A stretch of 23,453 nt of DNA from positions 1-23,453 of IMG/VR virus record IMGVR_UViG_3300042452_000269, one strand, 5' to 3'. A program made the translations under genes and the position numbers. The stretch's first letter is position 1. Each line of letters begins with the position of its first letter. The notes below the pieces were generated by a model. It was not told the origin of the DNA. It worked only from the letters and a program-made list of their open reading frames with translations, and made no database searches. This DNA is from a virus. Shown here piece after piece: positions 1-7,278 of this stretch.

Positions 1-243
1 GGGTACGTCGTTCTTTGCGTAGCTCATTAGAAACTCGGCTGCGAATTTGATTTCGTCGTATTGAGCAAGCCAATGGTCGCGCTCCTCGCGGACCTCGGTT
101 AAATGCTCTTCGTTTTCTTTGGTTCTAATCTCAAGCGTCTTCTGCAAATCCTCGATCTGCATCAGCAAATCGGCCTGACCATCACCGCCATTTGCAAATC
201 GTTTGAGAGCTTTAAGAGACAGACTTCGGATGATGTCTTTCAT
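1..243 (-). CDS. Partial coiled-coil hypothetical protein (C-terminus beyond left edge)
   Basis: The reading frame is open from the ATG at 241-243 to the left edge, giving 81 residues and no stop, so the 3' end lies outside the window. The protein starts MKDIIRSLSLKALKRFANGG and continues as a charged, probably helical and coiled-coil stretch rich in Glu, Lys and Arg (for example LLMQIEDLQKTLEIRTKENE). Its start codon shares one base with the stop of the glycosyltransferase upstream (TAATG), which suggests coupled translation in the same operon. I do not recognise the family. Its position after the sugar and methyl transferases of the structural operon would suit a small virion or scaffold-like protein, but that is a guess. 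Confidence 0.6.
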   Translation of the reverse strand, partial: MKDIIRSLSLKALKRFANGGDGQADLLMQIEDLQKTLEIRTKENEEHLTEVREERDHWLAQYDEIKFAAEFLMSYAKNDVP

Positions 244-872
244 TATGGATACAATTTTGTGTTCTCCTGCGTCGCAAGCCTCGGAAGAATCCCGTAAAAG
301 TTCATCCTAGGCATCGAATCGACCAGCATCTGGATGTCGATTGGACCCCAAACCTTCTGATTCGTTTCGAGGAGTTTGCAGACACCTTCGTAATTTACAA
401 GGTAAGCATGCGTACACATGCCTCGGACCAGCTTGTAAAGGTTCGACGCGATGTAGCCGTGGTCTTCAATCGGATCAGCGCAGCAGCTTCCGATGTAGAC
501 GACATGCCAGTCGCTCGGGAGGTAGTCCAGATTGTCGGCCAGCTTTGACTTCCAATCGGCGCATGTGAACTCAACGTCATCCTCGACGATAAGGAACGTC
601 CGATGATCAGTCACCTTCGACTCAACCATCCATTTGATGGCCGACCAGACGGAGAAATGGCTGAGTCCGGCGACGATTGTTTTGACCTTTGCCTTCTCCT
701 TCTCGCGTGTGTGGTAGTAGTCGGTCGAGATGCCACAGTTCTCAGCTCTGAATCCATACACCGGAACCGCATCGATTCCGAATGTCTTCATGTAGCGGAT
801 GCATCGCCTTTCCTTCTCGCTTTCAGGCTTCGAGACGATGAAGCACGGCGTCTTTTCGAGCTGTAGTTTCAT
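243..872 (-). CDS. Glycosyltransferase, family 25-like (LPS/glycan type), second copy
   Basis: This 209-residue protein resembles GT25 glycosyltransferases, which move a sugar from a nucleotide-sugar donor to a glycan or protein acceptor. It has FLIVEDDV at about residues 93-100, whose EDD is the expected metal/nucleotide-sugar site of a GT-A fold. An AGLSH segment at 68-72 matches the conserved (G/A)xxxSH helix of the family. It is paralogous to the glycosyltransferase at 1464-2066: both carry DW-x3-Y-x-GSCCA, a CTH(A/C)Y segment, a PID-x-QM segment and a final PR-x-A-x-QE. I chose the start at 872 because it overlaps the upstream methyltransferase stop as ATGA; the frame stays open 15 codons further upstream, but those residues do not look conserved. 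The natural substrate is unknown: a virion protein or a host surface glycan are both possible. Confidence 0.75.
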   Translation of the reverse strand: MKLQLEKTPCFIVSKPESEKERRCIRYMKTFGIDAVPVYGFRAENCGISTDYYHTREKEKAKVKTIVAGLSHFSVWSAIKWMVESKVTDHRTFLIVEDDVEFTCADWKSKLADNLDYLPSDWHVVYIGSCCADPIEDHGYIASNLYKLVRGMCTHAYLVNYEGVCKLLETNQKVWGPIDIQMLVDSMPRMNFYGILPRLATQENTKLYP

Positions 873-1459
873 CGGTTCGGGAGGATGTAGATGATGCCAC
901 GACGCGCGCCTACGCATCGACTTGGGTGGTTGTAATAGAAGCTGTAGCCGTACTTCTGCGTCAGGGTTTTGGCCTTATAAATTGCGTCCAGCTTTTCCTT
1001 GATGTAGCCGAGGCAGATGTCGTGGCCGTTGTAGCTGTCGTATCCAAGCTGTCCGGTCGGCTCCTTGAAATCGTGAATTGCAATGACCGGATGCAGGTCG
1101 TAGCGGTTGATTGCCTCAAGCTCTTCGAGGAGCGGCAGATAATCGTTCCAATGGGCGTCGAGAAAGAAGATCGTATCGTGTCCAATTCCGTGATGCGGGA
1201 TGAACCAGTTCATGCAGGCATCGCTGCTGCCCTCGAACATTTCGACGTAGACCTTCTCTCGCTTGAACTTCTCCTTAGCTCTCTCAACCAAGTCATGGTT
1301 CAGCTCGCATGAAACGGTCTTGAGGAAGTTCTTGGCCAACCAAACGGTAGTGTCCGCTTCGTGAGTGCCGGTTTCGACAGCAGTCGTCAGCTCGAAGCGT
1401 TCTTTGAGGTAAAGAAACTCCTGCTCGATGAATGTGTCTCCATTGAAAGGTGAACCCAT
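869..1459 (-). CDS. Class I SAM-dependent methyltransferase-like protein
   Basis: A 196-residue protein with a Rossmann-type layout. VETGTHEADTT at 28-38 fits motif I (SAM glycine loop), CELN with Glu52 fits the ribose-binding acidic position after strand 2, and FFLDAHW at 98-104 fits the strand-4 motif that often holds catalytic residues. IAIHDF at 127-131 looks like the next core strand. Phage and bacterial relatives of this type usually sit in glycan-modifying loci and methylate sugars or small acceptors; the acceptor here cannot be read from sequence. It starts 4 bases after the stop of the glycosyltransferase at 1464-2066, and its own stop overlaps the next glycosyltransferase by ATGA. 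It thus forms an MT-GT pair inside the portal operon. It is not obviously the same subfamily as the methyltransferase at 2071-2688. Confidence 0.68.
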   Translation of the reverse strand: MGSPFNGDTFIEQEFLYLKERFELTTAVETGTHEADTTVWLAKNFLKTVSCELNHDLVERAKEKFKREKVYVEMFEGSSDACMNWFIPHHGIGHDTIFFLDAHWNDYLPLLEELEAINRYDLHPVIAIHDFKEPTGQLGYDSYNGHDICLGYIKEKLDAIYKAKTLTQKYGYSFYYNHPSRCVGARRGIIYILPNR

Positions 1460-1463
1460 AATT

Positions 1464-2066
1464 TTAGTCGGCTAAAGCACAGTCTTCCTGATCCGCAACT
1501 CGCGGGAAAATTGTGAAGCATTTCAGATGCTGGCGGCTCTTGAAGTACATCTGCAAATCGATTGGGGCGAAGACCTCTTCGTTCGTTTCGATGAGAGTCT
1601 TGAGAGCCTTTTTTCGGACGATGTAGCAGTGAGTGCAAAGCGGCATCCCCTCGAAGAGGTTGGAATCAAATTCCTTGCCCATCCTACCGCTCGCGCAGCA
1701 GGAGCCAGGATAGAGGATATCCCAATCCTCGGGCAGCTTTGTCAGCGCACGTTCGATTGTTTCGCGCCAATGAGGACGGAACAGGATGTCATCCTCTAAG
1801 ACCATCACCATGTCCGGCGTGGAAGGATCGAAATCCAGCGCGTTCCATAGCATCCAATGGGACATCGTGCATCCAACGTGCTTGGAGCAGATGAGGTAGC
1901 CTGAGCCGGGAGCATCCACCTCGTACGGAATGCTCGCTTTCAGACCGGACTTCGCGCCGTTCAGGCCATAGAAAATGCGGTAGTCCGTGATTCCGGCGGA
2001 ATCTAGGTTTCTTTGTAGGCGCGGGATGCGAGAACTACCTCGCATCGTGATAACGACCGTTTGCAC
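1464..2066 (-). CDS. Glycosyltransferase, family 25-like, first copy (GTG start)
   Basis: A 200-residue GT25-like protein. It opens with a beta strand and basic segment typical of the family (VVITMRGSSRIPRLQRNL), has VGCTMSHWMLW at about 64-74 as the conserved GCxxSH helix, and VMVLEDDILF at 87-96 holds the acidic EDD. The C-terminal half aligns by eye over about 100 residues with the product of 243-872. The frame has no ATG at the expected N-terminus; the start is GTG at 2064-2066, four bases after the upstream methyltransferase stop. An internal ATG at codon 8 would remove the first strand and is less likely. As in its paralogue, a Cys pair (GSCCA) follows the core, which could give a disulphide or metal site. 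Substrate unknown. Confidence 0.78.
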   Translation of the reverse strand: MQTVVITMRGSSRIPRLQRNLDSAGITDYRIFYGLNGAKSGLKASIPYEVDAPGSGYLICSKHVGCTMSHWMLWNALDFDPSTPDMVMVLEDDILFRPHWRETIERALTKLPEDWDILYPGSCCASGRMGKEFDSNLFEGMPLCTHCYIVRKKALKTLIETNEEVFAPIDLQMYFKSRQHLKCFTIFPRVADQEDCALAD

Positions 2067-2070
2067 GGGG

Positions 2071-2688
2071 TTATTTCAGTTTTCGATAGATGGCAAAAAC
2101 GCTCTCGCTCAGGTCAAATCGCGAGACAAATTCGCAGCGTTTCAGGACGAACTTGAGAGCAGTCTGGGTTGATTCCCAGTTCACATCGTCCATCACGATG
2201 TAGCCACCAACCTTCAGCTTCGGAAGCCAGTTGACGACATCGCTCGTAGACGGCCATTCGGCGTGATTGGCGTCGATGTGAACCATGTCCATGTCAGGCA
2301 GGAATCGCGACGCATCCCATGAGGACATGCGGCAGAACTGGATGTGCTTCACAACCTGCGCGCGGACGCAATGACCAACGAACGATTCGTAATGCTTGTC
2401 CAGATCGAGTGTCGCCCACCAGTCCTGATTAGCACTCGTCTCGTCGTCGATGCAGTCCTCTTTCTTCCAAGAGTCGATGGCGTAAACGGTTCCGCTTCCA
2501 TTCAGCTTGCAGGCTTGAGCAAGAGCGAGCGTTGACTTGCCCTCGAAGACGCCAACTTCGGCGATACGCTGCGGCTTGGTTTCGAGAACAAGTTTGGCAA
2601 TTTCCAAACCTTTCTTCGGGTCGCACCAGCCGCCCATCTTCGGGAAGTTGTCGGCGATGAATTGGACGATGTTTTCTTCGTTTCCCAT
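2071..2688 (-). CDS. Class I SAM-dependent methyltransferase (Methyltransf_24-like)
   Basis: A 205-residue protein with a clear SAM-binding core. IAEVGVFEGKST at 42-53 is motif I, YAID with Asp72 is the post-strand-2 acidic residue, DMVHIDANH at 134-142 is the strand-4 motif, and GGYIVMDDV at 161-169 is the strand-5 region seen in the Methyltransf_24 type found beside glycosyltransferases. It probably transfers a methyl group to a sugar or glycan acceptor (inference from family and neighbours). The gene begins 5 bases after the portal stop with no strong Shine-Dalgarno sequence, so its translation probably depends on ribosomes finishing the portal. It forms the first MT-GT pair with the gene at 1464-2066. 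Confidence 0.78.
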   Translation of the reverse strand: MGNEENIVQFIADNFPKMGGWCDPKKGLEIAKLVLETKPQRIAEVGVFEGKSTLALAQACKLNGSGTVYAIDSWKKEDCIDDETSANQDWWATLDLDKHYESFVGHCVRAQVVKHIQFCRMSSWDASRFLPDMDMVHIDANHAEWPSTSDVVNWLPKLKVGGYIVMDDVNWESTQTALKFVLKRCEFVSRFDLSESVFAIYRKLK

Positions 2689-2693
2689 AATTC

Positions 2694-4943
2694 TTATCCC
2701 TGACGCGCCAAGTTGGACTCGGCAGTTGCATTCGCTCGCTGAATATCAGCGGTTGTCTTGGCATTCCGGCGAGCCAAGTCGGCCATCGCCTTCGTGTTCT
2801 GACGCTGAATGTTGGCCATAGTCTCGGCATTCTGGCGAGCGATTTTCGCCTGAACCTCCGCATTCATCACGGCGGTGCGAGGATCGACTCCCTGCTGGAT
2901 AGCCATCGCCTGCTGTTGCTGCGCCATTGCCTGCTGCTGCTCGGCCAGCATCTGACCAAGCTGCTCAACGGTCTGGACAAGCATCTGGAGCTGTTGCGCG
3001 TAGGCTTCGACCTGAGGACGACGAGTAGGATCGGTGGACAGACGAGCCAGATGATCCTGAACGTGCTGACCAATACCTTGCAGGAAGAGCATAATCTCCT
3101 GCGGATTGCCGCCCTGCTGAATTGAAGACGCAGCCTCGTTCGCTGCCGCAAGATGCGTGTCGATGTGAACGATTTGATTCTGCGTGTCCGTGACGATTGC
3201 CATGTTGCCCTGGCGGAGCGACGAATGTTCCAGAACAGCCAGCGCGGTCTGATCCTGAACTCGCGAAGACTGAATCTGAGTCGGCAGATAACGATCCACC
3301 ATTTGTTGGCCAACCTGAGCGGCGATGTAGTCGCGCAAGAGGCTGACTTTGCCGCCTTCGGGAAGAGAACCGAGAAGTCCGAGTAGAGAGCCAAGGAGCT
3401 GCTGCTTCGCGAATTGAGAACCTTGGCCGACCGTGCGAGTCGCTTCCACGAAGTCGATATCAAGCATGGCTTGAACTGGAACGCCTCGTTCGGCGCAACG
3501 ACGCTGGAACTCGATGGCATCCTTATCCGACTTGGTAATCGGGTTCAGGTTGGGATTGGAGGCTCGGTTGTACCGCTCTTCGAAGAAGGAATCGAGCTGG
3601 TTGTAATACCGGCTGAGCTGCGTCTTACCGATTGCTGACTGCTGCGCCACGATGGCTTGGATTTCAGTCGCAGTTCGCGGGTTGCCAGCCGGTTTGTTGA
3701 GCGATTGGCGATACTGAGAGAGATTGCCCTGAAGAACATTCTCAAGGTCCGCGTTGACCGCCATAGGAGCATCCAGAACGCCAGCAATGTTCTGCTGAAT
3801 GACTTCGTAGTCGGGCGGGAGAATAGCATACGGTCCTTGCTGAACGACGCTGGTCTTGCTGAGAGCGTTCGGGTTGAGGGGACGGAAAAGAATCTGGGTG
3901 CGAGCGAATGCGCTGTCCACCATTGAGCAGCGGAGCCGGTTCTTAAGCTCCATCGCCTGAAGCATCTTGATGCCAAGACCCTTCACGCCGTGATGCTCGC
4001 CGTCACCACGGTCGTAATACATCGGATGAATGATCTGCTCCCACCGCTTGTAACGGCGCAGCTTCCGATACATGAAGTTCTCGCTGTCCCGCTCATCGAT
4101 GATGGCATGGCTGATCTGGCCATCGAACTCCTTGTAGAAGATGTGAGACATCAGCACGACCTCTGACCGTGCGGAGAACGTGATGTCGTTCGAGCGGAGC
4201 TGACGTTGGAAGAACTCCCAATCGTACTGAACGCCGGAACGGTACGGCTCAGGCATCGCAGCACGGATACGCTGGCGAACATAGTCCACGTTCCAACCGG
4301 CAGCAGTTGCAGCTTTCTCGTCTTGAATCTTCTCGAACAGATCATCGACGCCCATGCGAGTACGGACGCAGGCCACCTTCCAGTCGCTTACATTGGACTT
4401 GGTGCCATCGGGGACGAGAAGGTCCGTCGCCATGATGGCTTTGCATCGCCAATTGGAGCTGTCTTCGAAGATTAGCGGACCATTGCCAATAAGGACCATT
4501 TCACGCTGCGAAAGCTGCATGATGTAGTCGAAGTCCTTGTCCAGCTTCTGGAGGCGGTCGAACTCCTCGGTAATGATCTTCGACCATTCCTCCCGCTTAT
4601 CCATGTCGTTGCCGTAAGCGGTACGAATGTTGGCGTAGGTCGGAACCTCGGCGAACACATCGTAGAAGGCTGACATGGCCAACGTGAGGAACGCTTCCGA
4701 CTCGCGAAAGTTGACGTTGGTGCGGAACGCTTGGTTGTTTCGTCGCAACTCCGCTGGATTGTACGGAGGATTGCCGTCAACAAGACCACGGAGCTTTGCG
4801 CGGGTGCTATTCCGCAGCTCGTCGGCCATGATGAGCTTTTGGAATATCTCGCGAGCCGATGCCGCGTCGGCAATACGAGTTTCGGGAGCTTTACCCTCCT
4901 CGTTTATGGTTTCGAGCGGCAGTTGGGCTAGGTTTCCGTACAT
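2694..4943 (-). CDS. Portal protein with hendecad-repeat C-terminal tail
   Basis: A 749-residue protein placed two genes after the large terminase, in the length range of short-tailed phage portals (the P22 portal is about 725). Portals form a dodecameric ring at one capsid vertex through which DNA is packaged and ejected, and they dock the terminase. The body is mixed alpha/beta. The segment PAGNPRTATEIQAIVAQQSA followed by a long helical stretch resembles the wing/stem region of podovirus portals. The C-terminus is Gln-rich (EQQQAMAQQQQAMAIQQG) and then ends in five exact-length 11-residue repeats, listed separately; such a tail is a candidate for the barrel or crown helices reaching into the capsid. 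The ATG at 4943 lies 16 bases inside the end of the preceding Cys-rich gene. The call rests on size, position and general pattern rather than a single diagnostic motif. Confidence 0.82.
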   Translation of the reverse strand: MYGNLAQLPLETINEEGKAPETRIADAASAREIFQKLIMADELRNSTRAKLRGLVDGNPPYNPAELRRNNQAFRTNVNFRESEAFLTLAMSAFYDVFAEVPTYANIRTAYGNDMDKREEWSKIITEEFDRLQKLDKDFDYIMQLSQREMVLIGNGPLIFEDSSNWRCKAIMATDLLVPDGTKSNVSDWKVACVRTRMGVDDLFEKIQDEKAATAAGWNVDYVRQRIRAAMPEPYRSGVQYDWEFFQRQLRSNDITFSARSEVVLMSHIFYKEFDGQISHAIIDERDSENFMYRKLRRYKRWEQIIHPMYYDRGDGEHHGVKGLGIKMLQAMELKNRLRCSMVDSAFARTQILFRPLNPNALSKTSVVQQGPYAILPPDYEVIQQNIAGVLDAPMAVNADLENVLQGNLSQYRQSLNKPAGNPRTATEIQAIVAQQSAIGKTQLSRYYNQLDSFFEERYNRASNPNLNPITKSDKDAIEFQRRCAERGVPVQAMLDIDFVEATRTVGQGSQFAKQQLLGSLLGLLGSLPEGGKVSLLRDYIAAQVGQQMVDRYLPTQIQSSRVQDQTALAVLEHSSLRQGNMAIVTDTQNQIVHIDTHLAAANEAASSIQQGGNPQEIMLFLQGIGQHVQDHLARLSTDPTRRPQVEAYAQQLQMLVQTVEQLGQMLAEQQQAMAQQQQAMAIQQGVDPRTAVMNAEVQAKIARQNAETMANIQRQNTKAMADLARRNAKTTADIQRANATAESNLARQG
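2700..2864 (-). repeat. Five tandem 11-residue (33-base) repeats at the portal C-terminus
   Basis: The last 55 residues before the final Gly are five consecutive 11-residue units with the pattern N-(A/T)-x-x-x-(A/S)-x-(I/L)-x-R-x. The first unit is NAEVQAKIARQ and the last is NATAESNLARQ. Every unit begins with Asn and has Arg at position 10 and Ile or Leu at position 8. The codons differ between units, so the pattern is kept at protein level. An 11-residue (hendecad) period predicts a nearly straight or slightly right-handed coiled coil rather than a classical heptad coil. Confidence 0.9.
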
Positions 4944-5548
4944 GGTCGTTTTTTCCAGCAGTGAGCTGGCAAGTTTGCGTTCTCTGTAGCGTCCGTAAAT
5001 TTATGGAGTGTTTCAATGGGAAACCACACCATGCTTCTGATGAAGCAACCACAAAATTCACAGCTTTGAAGCTGGTCGTCTAGTGGCGTTGTTCCGTGTT
5101 GAGAAAGCGTTCTAACAGCTTCCTTGAGGACGCGAGCGTTACATCCGGTGCATCCAAGCGGTTTCCGGTTGAACTGACATCCGGCGCAAATGCTTGCTCT
5201 TCGAATCGCTTCTGCCTGATCTACCTTGCCGCCGCCAACGGTAAGCCCATGAATCAGGCTCATGCTGAAGCGGATAACGTCTCCGATCTGAAGAGATTTC
5301 AGACCTTTTGGCTTAGGAATCTCAACTTCGTCGTAGGAGCAGTCGGCACCGTTACGGCACTGATACTCGGTGATTAAGATGTCGAGGTTGTCTGGAACTT
5401 TGACCGCATTGGCGGCATAATGGTTGCGGACGAACTCGCGGAGCTGTGGCAATGAACCGGCGGGTATCTCGATTCCGGTTTCAGGAACGCGGTAGTTCCA
5501 TCCGCCAGGGATTACATTGTGTTCATTGAGAATCTTGTAGCCGCTCAT
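4928..5548 (-). CDS. Cys-rich putative zinc-binding protein between terminase and portal
   Basis: A 206-residue protein with 11 cysteines. CxxC pairs occur at C121/C124 and C133/C136, and a CxxCxC group at C163/C166/C168; further cysteines are C64, C70, C197 and C203. The spacing fits one or two zinc-ribbon or treble-clef-like sites (inference). The N-terminal 90 residues form a separate, probably globular part (IPAGSLPQLREFVRNHYAAN is typical of it). The start is set at 5548, where the ATG overlaps the terminase stop as ATGA; an ATG 17 codons upstream would lie inside the terminase coding region. Position between terminase and portal suggests a role in packaging or head completion, or a small-terminase-like function, but no known family can be asserted. 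Confidence 0.7.
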   Translation of the reverse strand: MSGYKILNEHNVIPGGWNYRVPETGIEIPAGSLPQLREFVRNHYAANAVKVPDNLDILITEYQCRNGADCSYDEVEIPKPKGLKSLQIGDVIRFSMSLIHGLTVGGGKVDQAEAIRRASICAGCQFNRKPLGCTGCNARVLKEAVRTLSQHGTTPLDDQLQSCEFCGCFIRSMVWFPIETLHKFTDATENANLPAHCWKKRPCTET

Positions 5549-7224
5549 ACGTCCCCGTCGTAGTAAATGGAGTCTGCGTCCCTCACCAGCTTTTCCCATA
5601 CCTTGTCAGCTTTTGTTGCTCGCGGTTCAAAGGAGGCGGTTTTACGCACCAGATCAAGCAAGACTACAGCAGCGTCGGCCAAGTCAGGCGATTTGCCAGT
5701 CCTTTGCTTCATCACAGTCTTCGATTCGACGGATATCTTCCGCTTGGAATCGTCGAACATTCGCGCACAGAACTCCTGCAACGTCTCGATGTCCATGCCG
5801 CCGACCCGCTCCTCGACGACCCATTTACGCATCGAGAACCAGAGTTCTGTCACCTTGCGGTCGTATGCCTCATTGCATGGCCTACTATCCTCGTCGCTGA
5901 CCGGAATGGTCGATGGAGAGCCGCCGAACTCAACGCGATGAACCACACCCCATTCGCGTGTCAGAATGTCCGCCAGACCGCCACCCTCACCGCTTGAATC
6001 GAGAGCGAACTTATCGGGTGGAACACCGCGCTTGTTGCATTCCTCTTTAACTCGATTGGCTATCTGGTAATGGACCGGCTCGGTGAGCTGCGCGTTCGGT
6101 GATATCTGGATGATGTCCTGAAAGAGAATGCTCAGCTTGTCGTTGGCAGTGCCTACCTTGGCAAAGCGAAGGACGCATCTATCGCCGCCGAAACCCGGAT
6201 CAAGACCGGCAACAATTTGGACGTTTGTAGTAAACACCAAATTTTTTGTAGGTGTGTGCGTCTCGATAAGCGACTCGGACAGCACCGTCTTGACCATGCC
6301 GTCAGGACTCCAGAATCCGCGTGTGTACTTCCAGAACGTAGGACTCTGCTCGCCCTCATGGCGCATCGCTGACAAGACCTGATCTTGAGTGATGAGATAT
6401 GGGTACTTCGTTCGCCCCTCGGTGATGTTCGGCGACTTCATGCCGTCGAAACGTCGGCACATACCGCGTTCCGTCAGCCAATGCTGATCTTCAATCGTGA
6501 CGCTGCGCCATCCTTTTGCCGGTGTGCAGAATCTGCCGTGCGGATCGAACTTTGATGCCGGATTCCCAATGACGAGCATCTTGAACTCACGGCAACCCTT
6601 GGAGAGGTTTGTACACGCTTCAAACGCTGCTTCAGGCGTATCTGTCGCTTCGTCGATGATGACCATCACGCGTTCCGCGTGAATACCCTGAATGTTGGCC
6701 ACCGCCTTCGAGGTGTTACCTTCGGCGACGGCGATAGCTGAAATAGAGTGCCGGTCGTCACCTTTGACAGCCTGTAACGCCATCTTCGAATCGACCATGT
6801 TTCCGGGGAATCCTCGCGATTTCCGAACAAGATCCTGAAGATTGGCCCACATACGCTTTCGGATCATCTTCGCGGTCGTCGATGTCAGGACAACCGTTGA
6901 CTTGGCAGGGTTGGCCAACCACCAGACCGTCGCAAAAAGCGTTGCGCCAAAAGTCTTTCCGCTCGCTCCGCATCCCGCCCATCCAACGTAGTCATGCTCG
7001 CAGAGGCTTTCGACTTGAGCTTCTAACCACGGGTTCCAGCTCATCTTCGGCCAGAGCATTTTCGTCGCATTCTGAAAATGTTCGAAAGTGCCAAGTCCAC
7101 CCTCGTTTGGTTGGAGTCGATTGCGGAAAGCGTACAGCTCCAGTTCAAGATCGGGAATCTTGACGGGAGAACGTATTCCGTACTTGTGGTCGATCAGTGG
7201 ATTCTCAGACACTTGCTCTGCCAT
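5545..7224 (-). CDS. terL: Terminase large subunit (packaging ATPase-nuclease)
   Basis: This 559-residue motor cleaves concatemeric DNA and pumps it through the portal. ATPase domain: GCGASGKT at 84-91 is the Walker A loop, RVMVIIDEAT at about 185-194 is Walker B with the catalytic Glu, and VIGNP at 218-222 fits the coupling motif. Nuclease domain (RNase H-like): GLDPGFGGD at 340-348, ALDSSGEGGG at 407-416 and SPDLADAA at 512-519 supply the acidic metal-binding residues. Three in-frame ATGs exist at 7290, 7239 and 7224. I chose 7224 because AAGG precedes it at reasonable spacing and because the longer forms would run into the upstream divergent gene. It heads the minus-strand structural operon. 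No small terminase subunit is recognisable in the window. Confidence 0.94.
   Translation of the reverse strand: MAEQVSENPLIDHKYGIRSPVKIPDLELELYAFRNRLQPNEGGLGTFEHFQNATKMLWPKMSWNPWLEAQVESLCEHDYVGWAGCGASGKTFGATLFATVWWLANPAKSTVVLTSTTAKMIRKRMWANLQDLVRKSRGFPGNMVDSKMALQAVKGDDRHSISAIAVAEGNTSKAVANIQGIHAERVMVIIDEATDTPEAAFEACTNLSKGCREFKMLVIGNPASKFDPHGRFCTPAKGWRSVTIEDQHWLTERGMCRRFDGMKSPNITEGRTKYPYLITQDQVLSAMRHEGEQSPTFWKYTRGFWSPDGMVKTVLSESLIETHTPTKNLVFTTNVQIVAGLDPGFGGDRCVLRFAKVGTANDKLSILFQDIIQISPNAQLTEPVHYQIANRVKEECNKRGVPPDKFALDSSGEGGGLADILTREWGVVHRVEFGGSPSTIPVSDEDSRPCNEAYDRKVTELWFSMRKWVVEERVGGMDIETLQEFCARMFDDSKRKISVESKTVMKQRTGKSPDLADAAVVLLDLVRKTASFEPRATKADKVWEKLVRDADSIYYDGDV
6909..6920. repeat. 12-base perfect palindrome GGTTGGCCAACC (copy 1)
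   Basis: Perfect palindrome within the terminase gene, where it encodes part of WWLANPAK. It is one of eight sites in the window sharing the core TTGGCCAA, and the identical 12-mer recurs at 14441-14452 in a different reading frame. Confidence 0.85.
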
Positions 7225-7278
7225 AGTTTGGCCTTGCATTAGTTGTCGTTGGACTTGAGGTTGTGCGAAAGGAAAAAT
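7225..7278. promoter_or_regulatory. Divergent intergenic region between structural and tail operons
   Basis: These 54 bases separate the terminase start (leftward) from the fibre start (rightward), and both operons must be read from here or from inside the flanking genes. I see no convincing sigma-70 -35/-10 pair on either strand. A TTGGAC lies on the plus strand, but the only T/A-rich hexamer at proper spacing overlaps the fibre ribosome site. AAAGGA at 7268-7273 is a good Shine-Dalgarno sequence for the fibre ATG at 7279. Promoters may be phage-specific or located within the genes. Confidence 0.45.

Noticed and set aside
2867-3520. A 217-codon minus-strand frame within the portal gene
   Set aside because: Same strand but shifted frame, Arg/Ser/Trp-rich, no start context; an out-of-frame shadow of the Gln-rich portal C-terminus.
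4731-5083. Plus-strand frames opposite the portal start and Cys-rich gene
   Set aside because: Antisense shadows with no ribosome sites; the minus-strand genes here are coupled by overlaps and carry recognisable features.
7243-7278. TTG start extending the fibre protein by 12 residues
   Set aside because: The ATG at 7279 has a good AAAGGA at proper spacing, whereas the TTG has none and the added residues are not fibre-like.
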